Assembly: GCA_003232595.1 (NCBI GenBank)
Contig: QIIJ01000127.1
Span: 1 to 6,244 of the forward strand
Direction: 5' to 3'
DNA: 6,244 nucleotides
Origin: Aurantimonadaceae bacterium
GTDB lineage: Bacteria > Pseudomonadota > Alphaproteobacteria > Rhizobiales > Rhizobiaceae
Under the pieces are notes generated by a model. It saw nothing but the letters and a program-made list of their open reading frames with translations, was not told the origin of the DNA and did no database searches. This document shows, piece by piece, positions 1 through 5,812 of the stretch; position 1 is the first letter of the stretch, and each line of letters begins with the position of its first letter. Both the position numbers and the translations under genes were made by a program.

Positions 1-80
1 GCCTCGTTGAAGCGATTGCATCTGTTTTGGCCTCTGGACTGGCTATAATTGGGGTCAGTGCGCCGAAAGAGATGCGATAA
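1..80 (+). CDS. argS: Arginyl-tRNA synthetase, C-terminal end (partial)
   Basis: This is the 3' end of a gene whose body lies left of the window. The frame whose first full codon is at nt 3 encodes 25 residues and stops with TAA at 78-80. The peptide begins LVEAIASVLASGLAIIGVSA and ends PKEMR. It matches the end of the anticodon-binding domain of class I arginyl-tRNA synthetases, which typically finish with a helix followed by 'LLGIEAPERM' or similar. The enzyme charges tRNA-Arg with arginine in the cytoplasm. The neighbour supports the call: in many Hyphomicrobiales argS is followed by a SPOR-domain gene on the same strand, as here. The call rests on a short tail plus context, so a chance match is possible but unlikely. 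Confidence 0.72.
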   Translation, partial: LVEAIASVLASGLAIIGVSAPKEMR

Positions 81-83
81 TTG

Positions 84-97
84 CTCCAGGTTTGGAG
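84..97 (+). other. Small stem-loop just after argS
   Basis: A perfect 5-bp inverted repeat, CTCCA (84-88) and TGGAG (93-97), closes a 4-nt loop three bases after the argS stop codon. No T-run follows, so it is not a convincing intrinsic terminator. It may be an mRNA 3'-end stabiliser or chance. The rest of the spacer to the next gene shows only a weak promoter-like pair, TTGCGT (100-105) and TAAAGT (124-129), 18 bp apart. I do not call that a promoter. Confidence 0.25.
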
Positions 98-195
98 ATT
101 TGCGTGATAGTATGCCGGTCTGGTAAAGTGTTATGGTCCTAGATTTCGCCAAATTCGGGTTGTAGTACCTGCCGGAATCGGAACGGAAAGTGAAT

Positions 196-2715
196 ATGGC
201 AAAGAAGTTAAGCGCTGAACGGGTCAGCCCGATAACCCGGGCGAATTATAGCGGGAAAGATCTTTCGAACTCCGCTGCAGTCGATGATGAGTACGATCCA
301 TTGACCGCACTGGCTAATATGGTCGGAAATGGCAATGAGGGCGAAAATGAGATGGAGATGGAAGCCGAGCTTTTGGGTGGAATGCCTGAACAGCCGGCGG
401 ACGCTGCAACAGAGGCCAGCCATTCTGAAAATGTAATTTCCAACCAGGTGTTTGCCCAGGTCGACAGTATTTTTTCACCAGATACAGCCGAGGCAAGTGA
501 AGACCATGGCCTTGCAACTGGCGATGGAGTTGAGCCTGGTTATGCCAAGCCGGTATTGCAGTCATTTGAAGAGTTACACACGGCATTTGCCGTTCCGGCC
601 ACAACACAAGAGGAGTTTATTGCCGAGTCGGCTGAGATGGAAATTCATCTGGATCCGGCAGAAAGCGCAATTTCAGCGCAGGTTGACCCCACCGTTTCTG
701 CAGAAAACCCACTCGACGCCCCAAATGGGCTGCCTCAATCTGAGGCCCTGCACGAGGGCGACATGATGGCTATTGAGGAGCAAATGGCCAGTCAAATACA
801 GGATCAGATTGTTGTTGCTGATGAGATTGCGGAATATTCTGACATTCCCGCTTCCGAAGCGGTCACTGAGCCCGACGGATTTGATGCAGACGGATATGTC
901 GCACAGGAAGCCGGTACCAGCGAGTGGGATTTGCCGCCGGAATCGCAGGCCCATGTGGTTGCTGATCAAGTGGTCGCTGATGATGAGATTGCAGCGGAAT
1001 TTGAGGCTGCTCTGGCTGCAGGCTCCGAAGAAATTGTACCAGATGGTCAGGCCGGGGAATACCACCCTGCGCCTCAGCAAAATGGTTCGAACGAGTTGAC
1101 AATGCCCCCTGTACAGACCCCGTTTGACAATCAGGTTGATACGGCGCTGGACCAGTTGCAGGCTGAAAGCCATGCCACGGATTCCGAACTTGGATGGTCT
1201 GGTGAACTTGCCGATGAGCTTGAAGAAATCGTGGTTGCATCCGACCCGGGTTACGAGGACGATGGCCTTGATAATCTGGAAAGTGAAGCGGCTGGTGAAG
1301 CTGACACGCAGCCTGAGGCAGCCGAAACTACAGTTGGTTCTTCTTTGCATTCTTCCGATGACGTTCAGATGCAGCCTGCAGAAATTCGTGCCCATATGCA
1401 GGCGTTTGAACAGGAGTTTAGCAGCCAACCGGATATTTCAGACGGATTGAATGACAGGCCACAGGAGGGCGTAACTCCCGAATTGGCGGCAATGGGTACT
1501 AAATCTGCCGGTGGTAATGGTGGAATGAAAGTTGCGGCGGTTGTGCTTGGCATTGCTGTTCTTGGTGGTGGTGCTGCTTTTGGCTGGAACTATATGGGTG
1601 GCGGCGGGAAGACTGGTGAGCCTGCCCGGATTGTCATGGCGTCGAGCGAACCGGTTAAAGTCAAACCGGAAGAACCGGGTGGTAAAGAAATCCCCAATCA
1701 GGATCAGGTGGTATTTGAAAAGGTCCAGGGTGGCTCGGAACTGAAGTCAGATCAGACAACACTGGCGTCGGCCACGGAAAAACCGATCCGGGTTGTGTCG
1801 ACCAATCTGGATGGGAATGTACCGCCGGTTGCTGAAAAATCATTGGTACCGGGCAGGAATCTGTCCGCAGTTGCCAATCAGAATTCACCCGCAGCGGGTC
1901 GGGTTGTTACAGGTTCGGATCAACCTGAACCTGTAGATACAAAGTCTGCGGCTCGAATTTCTGCTGATGATAATGCCCTTAAGCGCACTGAAAGTGCCAT
2001 TGTCAGTCCGCGAAAAGTTCGAACAGTGACTGTTCGTCCAGATGGGACAATTGTTTTAGCAGAAGTCAAAAAACCTGATTCTAATTCCAGTGCGACGGTT
2101 GCAGAAAATGTTCCAGTTGAGTTGGGACTTGAAAAACAACTTGCAAGCGCTTTGGATGACGGTGTTGCAGGTTTTGCCCGGAGTATCAATATCGGCGAAC
2201 CTGTGGCTGTAAATAAACCGTCTGGCGAAAGTCAGGCGACCAATACGACCGGCACAGTTTCGAAATCACAGCCATTTGATGGTGGTACAAGTGCTACCGG
2301 TGAAATTATTGCACCCACTGCAAACCCTGTTCCCCGCCCGGTGGCTGCTGCACCTAAGCCGATACAGACTCCCAAAAGGGCAGTTACCGGTTCTGCCAGG
2401 AACGTTGCAAAACCAAAACAGGCGCCGGTAAATCGCACCAGCCCTGCACCGGCAGTCCGGACAGCTTCTGTCGGCAGCTATGTCATGCAGGTTTCTTCGC
2501 AGCGCTCAGCCGAGGCTGCTCAAGTCTCGTATAACCGGTTGAACCGACGGTTCGGCAGTATACTTGGCGGCCGCGGTGTCGATATCCGTCGGTTTAATGT
2601 GGCAAAGAAAGGCATTTATTACAGGGTCAGAATTCCTGTCGGATCAAGAAGAGATGCCATCAACCTTTGCCAGCGCTACAAGAAAGCAGGCGGGTCGTGT
2701 TTTGTCACCCGCTAG
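196..2715 (+). CDS. SPOR-domain, single-pass membrane protein (cell envelope/division)
   Basis: The protein has 839 residues from ATG at 196. GTG at 190 would add two residues, but GGAAAG at 185-190 sits 5 nt before the ATG, so I prefer the ATG. Residues about 1-440 are strongly acidic and low in complexity, with imperfect internal repeats such as the 'VVADEIAE'-like segments encoded at 814-835 and 973-1000. A glycine/alanine/valine-rich membrane span follows at about 446-464. A Pro/Thr/Ser-rich linker leads to the C-terminal SPOR domain, about 761-836, beginning SYVMQVSSQRSAEAAQ. Two cysteines, C825 and C835, could form a disulfide in the periplasm. SPOR domains bind peptidoglycan stripped of stem peptides at division sites, so the likely role is septal cell-wall remodelling, with N-terminus inside and C-terminus in the periplasm. 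The linker segment PRKVRTVTVRPDGTIV (605-620) resembles rhizobial SPOR proteins. It lies 115 nt downstream of argS and is probably co-transcribed or uses its own promoter in the spacer. The family is confident; the exact partner is unknown. Confidence 0.88.
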   Translation: MAKKLSAERVSPITRANYSGKDLSNSAAVDDEYDPLTALANMVGNGNEGENEMEMEAELLGGMPEQPADAATEASHSENVISNQVFAQVDSIFSPDTAEASEDHGLATGDGVEPGYAKPVLQSFEELHTAFAVPATTQEEFIAESAEMEIHLDPAESAISAQVDPTVSAENPLDAPNGLPQSEALHEGDMMAIEEQMASQIQDQIVVADEIAEYSDIPASEAVTEPDGFDADGYVAQEAGTSEWDLPPESQAHVVADQVVADDEIAAEFEAALAAGSEEIVPDGQAGEYHPAPQQNGSNELTMPPVQTPFDNQVDTALDQLQAESHATDSELGWSGELADELEEIVVASDPGYEDDGLDNLESEAAGEADTQPEAAETTVGSSLHSSDDVQMQPAEIRAHMQAFEQEFSSQPDISDGLNDRPQEGVTPELAAMGTKSAGGNGGMKVAAVVLGIAVLGGGAAFGWNYMGGGGKTGEPARIVMASSEPVKVKPEEPGGKEIPNQDQVVFEKVQGGSELKSDQTTLASATEKPIRVVSTNLDGNVPPVAEKSLVPGRNLSAVANQNSPAAGRVVTGSDQPEPVDTKSAARISADDNALKRTESAIVSPRKVRTVTVRPDGTIVLAEVKKPDSNSSATVAENVPVELGLEKQLASALDDGVAGFARSINIGEPVAVNKPSGESQATNTTGTVSKSQPFDGGTSATGEIIAPTANPVPRPVAAAPKPIQTPKRAVTGSARNVAKPKQAPVNRTSPAPAVRTASVGSYVMQVSSQRSAEAAQVSYNRLNRRFGSILGGRGVDIRRFNVAKKGIYYRVRIPVGSRRDAINLCQRYKKAGGSCFVTR

Positions 2716-2722
2716 ACTGTTT

Positions 2723-2816
2723 CATGTTTACATGGAAGCAGTCAGGCCACCAGGGTGGACCGATGCTCATGCATCGCCCTCGCGGAGGCCGGGGCAAAGC
2801 CCCAATTGGCCGCGAG
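2723..2816. repeat. Cluster of four adjacent inverted repeats
   Basis: Four stem-loops can be drawn back to back, starting 8 nt after the SPOR stop codon. They are: CATGT/ACATG (2723-2734, 2-nt loop); CCAC/GTGG (2747-2758, 4-nt loop); CGATGC/GCATCG (2761-2776, 4-nt loop, perfect); and a compound hairpin (2779-2816). In the last, CTCGCGG (2779-2785) pairs with CCGCGAG (2810-2816) outside an inner GGGGC/GCCCC stem (2791-2803, AAA loop). The last three are separated by only 2 nt. No T-run follows on either strand, so this is not a standard intrinsic terminator. It could still end or stabilise the SPOR transcript, or be a copy of a dispersed palindromic element. Pairings are seen directly; the function is not known. 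Confidence 0.6.
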
Positions 2817-3009
2817 CGAAAACAAACCATAGTGATTCTATCTAAAGATGAAACGCCATAGGGTGGATTATCCTTTGAGGGGACTGCTGTGGTTTTGTCT
2901 TGCACCACGGGTATGAACGGAAATCATCAACTTACGAATTTGGTCAATAACAAACGCGGCAGGCACACTCATCGAATTGCCTGTCTACGGTTAAAAATTC
3001 TGTTTTCAG

Positions 3010-3246
3010 GTGGTTGGACAGATTGTGCCCGCAACTCGTGAACTATTTGTCGGTGCGGCGCTCATTGCCTGTGCGGTTGTCCTTGCCGGAACGGCGTTCG
3101 CCCTGATCAATGCGAATGTCAATGGTACGCATATCTATCGAGCCTCTTCTTTCGACTCCACTGCGCCGGTCTTTGCGTGTTCTTTTAACAACTTTATCCA
3201 TCGGAATTACCCCATATTGATGCCCCTAGGTAACAAATCGGCCTAA
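3010..3246 (+). CDS. Doubtful small membrane or exported protein
   Basis: A 78-codon frame opens with GTG at 3010 and ends TAA at 3244-3246. Near its N-terminus, after an Arg-Glu pair, it encodes a hydrophobic stretch (LFVGAALIACAVVLAGTAFA) that reads like a signal peptide or single membrane span, with a possible AFA cleavage site. The remaining roughly 45 residues match nothing I recognise. There is no convincing ribosome binding site in front of the GTG, nor of the in-frame GTG at 3025. It may be a real small envelope protein, a gene remnant, or a chance frame. The hydrophobic segment is its only positive evidence. Confidence 0.28.
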   Translation: MVGQIVPATRELFVGAALIACAVVLAGTAFALINANVNGTHIYRASSFDSTAPVFACSFNNFIHRNYPILMPLGNKSA

Positions 3247-3326
3247 ACAAATAGTAAAAATCAGCTATCGGGTGTGAAGAGTGGGTTCCAGGTCGAATGT
3301 GCACAATCAGTATAGCGGAAATAACT

Positions 3327-3347
3327 AAAACTGCTTGAAACAGTCTT
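3327..3347 (-). terminator. Probable rho-independent terminator of the minus-strand operon
   Basis: On the minus strand, AAGACTG and CAGTTTT pair over 7 bp (one G-T wobble) around a 7-nt loop. The 3' arm runs into a T-rich tract (TTTTAGTTATTT). It begins 2 nt after the TAA of the dehydrogenase-like gene at 3350-3352. The position and the T-rich tail fit an intrinsic terminator; the stem is AT-rich, so it may be weak. No matching T-run exists in the plus direction. Confidence 0.5.
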
Positions 3348-3349
3348 GA

Positions 3350-4468
3350 TTACTGGAATATCCCGCGCATCCGCATTCCTTCAGGATCAAATGGCGGGTC
3401 GTCCTGAATTTCCGCTTTTCGCTTTTCGCCGATCAGCTCGATTTCCACACCGTTGGTGCGTGCATCTGCCAACTTTTTTGTCGGGATATAGCCGGTTGCG
3501 AGTGATTGCTCGACGAAATGGCCATAGCCACCGGAGGTAGTCCAGCCGATAACTTCACCATTCATCCAGATCGGCTCATCACCCAGACAATCAGCATCCG
3601 TTGCGCCGGTGACATTAAGGCAGATGCGGGTAAGGGAAGGATTGCCCTTTGTGGCAAATGCTGCCTCCCGCCCGATAAATGTGTTTTTCTTTCTGGAGAC
3701 AAAGCGGTCGAGACCGGCTTCGAAAGGAGAGTAGATTGGACGGAACTCACGAAACCAGGTGCCAAAATGTTTTTCAAGCCGCATGGCAAGCAGCGCCCGC
3801 ATGCCGAAGGGCCTGATCGCAAATTCTGCGCCGGCTTCGAGAATGGCTGAAAACAATTTCCGCTGGTATTCAGGTTTTACCCAGATTTCGTAGCCAAGAT
3901 CTCCGGTATAGGAAATCCGGTTGATCATTGCCGGAACGCTCCCAATGGGATGTTCGCGGAAATCCATGAAGCGGAATGTTTCGTTCGATACATCTTCATC
4001 GGTAAGCTTTTCCAGCACTTTGGTTGCATTGGGTCCGGCAATGGAAAGTCCGAGCAATCCAAGATCGATGTTGTGGATTGCAACCGAACCGTCATCCGGC
4101 AGGTGCTGTTCAAACCAGCGCATATGGTATAGCTGTGCCTGGCTGGAACCCCACATCATATAGCGTGGTGCGCCGGAATTGCCGGTGGCATTGGCAATAG
4201 TGAAGTCGCCGATAATCTTGCCCTGCTCATTCAGCATGGAAGTCAATACGATGCGTCCCGGTTTTGGTACAAAGTTAGTCATTATATTGACGAGCCAGGC
4301 TTCTGCACCTTTGCCGGTGATTTGATATTTGGCGAAGTTGGAAATATCGGTCACACCAACATTGGTGCGGCAATTCATGACCTCCGCCTTCACATGCTCA
4401 AAATCATTGGAGCGGTGAAAGGAGAAAATATCTTTTGCTTCCACCCCTTTCCAGACCCCAGGAATCAC
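3350..4468 (-). CDS. GcvT-like folate-binding half of a dimethylglycine-dehydrogenase-like enzyme
   Basis: This frame of 372 codons carries the aminomethyltransferase (GcvT) and C-terminal barrel domains of the fused enzyme family. In the intact enzyme this half takes the methyl carbon released by the FAD domain and forms 5,10-methylene-tetrahydrofolate. Recognisable family stretches run in order: KDIFSFHRSNDFEH, VTDISNFAKYQITGKGAEAW, LTSMLNEQGKIIGDFTIA, MMWGSSQAQLYHMRWFEQHL, FRFMDFREHPIG, SYTGDLGYEIWV, MRALLAMRLEKHFGTWFREF and GWTTSGGYGHFVEQSLATGY. It finishes with DPPFDPEGMRMRGIFQ. No stop or further break is visible. The GTG at 4468 that opens the frame has no good ribosome binding site, and its first six codons (MIPGVW) are out-of-frame reading of the upstream gene. 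Independent translation is therefore doubtful, and this is more likely the displaced second half of one gene. A deliberately split two-subunit enzyme is a less likely alternative. Confidence 0.75.
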   Translation of the reverse strand: MIPGVWKGVEAKDIFSFHRSNDFEHVKAEVMNCRTNVGVTDISNFAKYQITGKGAEAWLVNIMTNFVPKPGRIVLTSMLNEQGKIIGDFTIANATGNSGAPRYMMWGSSQAQLYHMRWFEQHLPDDGSVAIHNIDLGLLGLSIAGPNATKVLEKLTDEDVSNETFRFMDFREHPIGSVPAMINRISYTGDLGYEIWVKPEYQRKLFSAILEAGAEFAIRPFGMRALLAMRLEKHFGTWFREFRPIYSPFEAGLDRFVSRKKNTFIGREAAFATKGNPSLTRICLNVTGATDADCLGDEPIWMNGEVIGWTTSGGYGHFVEQSLATGYIPTKKLADARTNGVEIELIGEKRKAEIQDDPPFDPEGMRMRGIFQ

Positions 4469-5783
4469 CCATCACGGCACCAAGTTTCAAATGCATATCG
4501 TAGGTTGGTGTGGTCTGGTGCGGGCGGGCTGCTTGCAGTTCCTCATTTGGAAAACGAATACGAAAACGACGCGAATAGTTTTCCCGCACTTTGGCATTGG
4601 TATAGTCTCGTGTTGCCCAGGGGCCAAAACGGGCCACATCCATGCCCCAGATATCATAACCAGGATCACCATTGACCATCCATTCAGAAAGGGTCAGCCC
4701 CACACCACCACCTTGCGAGAACCCGGCCATAACACCACAGGCACACCAGAAACCTGGAATGCCCTGAACCGGACCAACCAACGGATTACCATCTGGCGCA
4801 AAGGTGAAAGGCCCGTTGATAATCTTGCGGATTCCGGCCCTCTCAAACGGCGGGAAATGTTTAAAACCAACCTCCAGAGAAGGCGAAATGCGGTCAAGAT
4901 TGGGCTCCAGCAGATCCTGGCCAAAATCCCATGGTGTGTCCTTGGGCGACCAGGGGGTGGCAGCGCGCTCATAGGTACCAAGCAGCATGCCGCCGCGTTC
5001 CTGCCTTGTATATATTTCACCGCCAAAATCTACAGCATGGATCATCTCGCCCCCGGTTTCTTCCATATGTGCTGCAATTTCAGGCATGTCCTCAGTCAGG
5101 AGATAGTGATGCTCCATAGCAAGTATTGGCAATTCCACACCGACCATCCGGCCGACTTCACGCGCCCAAAGACCACCGGCGTTGACAACATTATCGGTCG
5201 TAATATTTCCCTGATTGGTGACCAGTGTCCATGTGCCGTCTTCGTTTCGAACGATCTCTTCCACTTTGGTTTTGAGTTCAATCTCGGCACCCTGTATGCG
5301 CGCGGCCTTGGCGTAAGCCATGGTGGTGCCGTAGGGGTCAAGATGCCCCTGCACGGGATCAAACATCGCGCCGACAAACTGGCTTTCATCCATCAGCGGA
5401 AACAAGGCCTTGGCCTCTTTCATCGATATAATTTCGGTTTCAATACCGAGCAGCCGCCCGACCCCCTGGGCCATTTTTAGCCATTCCAGCCGTTCAGGCG
5501 TATCGGCAAGTGCAACCCCTCCGGTCAGATGCAACCCGCAGACCTCGCCGGATATTTCTTCAAGTTCCTTGTACAGGCTGACCGTATAGTCCTGCAATTT
5601 TGCCACATTGGGATCGCCATTGAGGGTGTGAAATCCACCGGCCGCATGCCATGTGGAGCCGCAGGTGAGGGCGTCCCGCTCAAGCAGAACCACGTCTTTC
5701 CATCCGGCCTTGGTAAGGTGATAAAGTACCGAACACCCAACAACGCCGCCACCTATGACGACCGCCTGTGCATGTGATTTCAT
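4404..5783 (-). CDS. FAD-dependent oxidoreductase half of a dimethylglycine-dehydrogenase-like enzyme
   Basis: This frame of 459 codons starts with ATG at 5783. It holds the DAO-type FAD domain that oxidises a tertiary or secondary N-methyl amine such as dimethylglycine or sarcosine. Residues 7-16 form the dinucleotide fold AVVIGGGVVG, with the ribose-binding acid at E35. CGSTWHAAGG (41-50) contains H46, at the position of the histidine that binds FAD covalently in mammalian dimethylglycine dehydrogenase. MEHHYLLTEDMPEI (223-236), PFTFAPDGNPLVGP (325-338) and the glycine-rich GVMAGFSQGGGVG (350-362) are further family blocks. Family similarity ends at E445; the last 14 residues (RGGSKRYFLLSPLQ) are frameshifted and end in a premature stop. 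The intact protein would continue into the GcvT-like domain in the overlapping frame. It lies 29 nt after the cupin gene and is probably in one operon with it. The exact substrate cannot be read from sequence. Confidence 0.82.
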   Translation of the reverse strand: MKSHAQAVVIGGGVVGCSVLYHLTKAGWKDVVLLERDALTCGSTWHAAGGFHTLNGDPNVAKLQDYTVSLYKELEEISGEVCGLHLTGGVALADTPERLEWLKMAQGVGRLLGIETEIISMKEAKALFPLMDESQFVGAMFDPVQGHLDPYGTTMAYAKAARIQGAEIELKTKVEEIVRNEDGTWTLVTNQGNITTDNVVNAGGLWAREVGRMVGVELPILAMEHHYLLTEDMPEIAAHMEETGGEMIHAVDFGGEIYTRQERGGMLLGTYERAATPWSPKDTPWDFGQDLLEPNLDRISPSLEVGFKHFPPFERAGIRKIINGPFTFAPDGNPLVGPVQGIPGFWCACGVMAGFSQGGGVGLTLSEWMVNGDPGYDIWGMDVARFGPWATRDYTNAKVRENYSRRFRIRFPNEELQAARPHQTTPTYDMHLKLGAVMGDSWGLERGGSKRYFLLSPLQ

Positions 5784-5792
5784 CGGGAACTG

Positions 5793-5798
5793 CCTTTC
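5793..5798 (-). promoter_or_regulatory. Ribosome binding site of the FAD oxidoreductase gene
   Basis: On the minus strand, GAAAGG lies 9 nt before the ATG at 5783-5781, within the 29-nt gap after the cupin stop codon. It supports the ATG as the true start and fits translation from a shared mRNA with the cupin gene. No promoter is evident in this gap. Confidence 0.6.
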
Positions 5799-5812
5799 TT
5801 TTATTGCAGGTA

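Larger units (their letters stand above)
2716..3349. other. Long intergenic region between convergent units
   Basis: These 634 bases separate the plus-strand argS/SPOR unit from the minus-strand catabolic operon. The first 100 bases hold a cluster of inverted repeats (2723-2816). From 2817 to 3009 I see no gene, tRNA or clear promoter, only a weak 6-bp inverted repeat (2960-2965 with 2978-2983, 12-nt loop). A doubtful 78-codon ORF lies at 3010-3246, and a probable terminator for the minus strand at 3327-3347. In related bacteria nagZ and the scpA/scpB genes often follow the SPOR gene; no trace of nagZ is visible here. Confidence 0.6.
3350..5783 (-). pseudogene. Dimethylglycine-dehydrogenase-like gene, frameshifted by a probable deletion
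   Basis: Two overlapping minus-strand frames are the front and back of one family protein of about 810-820 residues: an FAD-dependent amine oxidase domain joined to a GcvT-like folate-binding domain. The front frame is faithful to the family up to WGLE, with the last Glu codon at 4451-4449. The family pattern resumes in another frame at KGVEAKD, with its Lys codon at 4450-4448. Members I recall carry about seven residues between these points (a 'TPLWFAP'-type segment), absent here. The span from start to stop is 2434 nt, which is not a multiple of three; adding 23 nt gives exactly 819 codons. I infer a deletion of about 23 nt. Both halves look otherwise intact, so the break is recent, or is an assembly error. 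The two parts are described separately. Confidence 0.72.

Noticed and set aside
100..129. Promoter (TTGCGT and TAAAGT, 18 bp apart) for the SPOR gene
   Set aside because: The match to the consensus hexamers is weak and such pairs occur often by chance, so I do not call it.
814..1000. Two similar stretches (814-835 and 973-1000) as a true DNA repeat
   Set aside because: They share only short identical runs such as gatgagattgc and encode similar acidic peptides within one low-complexity protein region, so they do not merit a separate repeat feature.
673..1428. A 251-codon open frame on the minus strand
   Set aside because: It is antisense to the acidic region of the SPOR gene. The long opening arises from the Glu/Asp/Ala-rich codons on the other strand, and the peptide shows no family features.
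2779..2816. Compound GC-rich hairpin as an intrinsic terminator of the SPOR gene
   Set aside because: The stem is strong, but no T-run follows in the plus direction, nor in the minus direction. I kept it as a structural repeat rather than a terminator.
4491..5480. A 329-codon open frame on the plus strand
   Set aside because: It lies wholly antisense to the FAD oxidoreductase gene, whose protein matches a known family throughout. The antisense peptide has no recognisable domain and an implausible composition, so it is a shadow frame.
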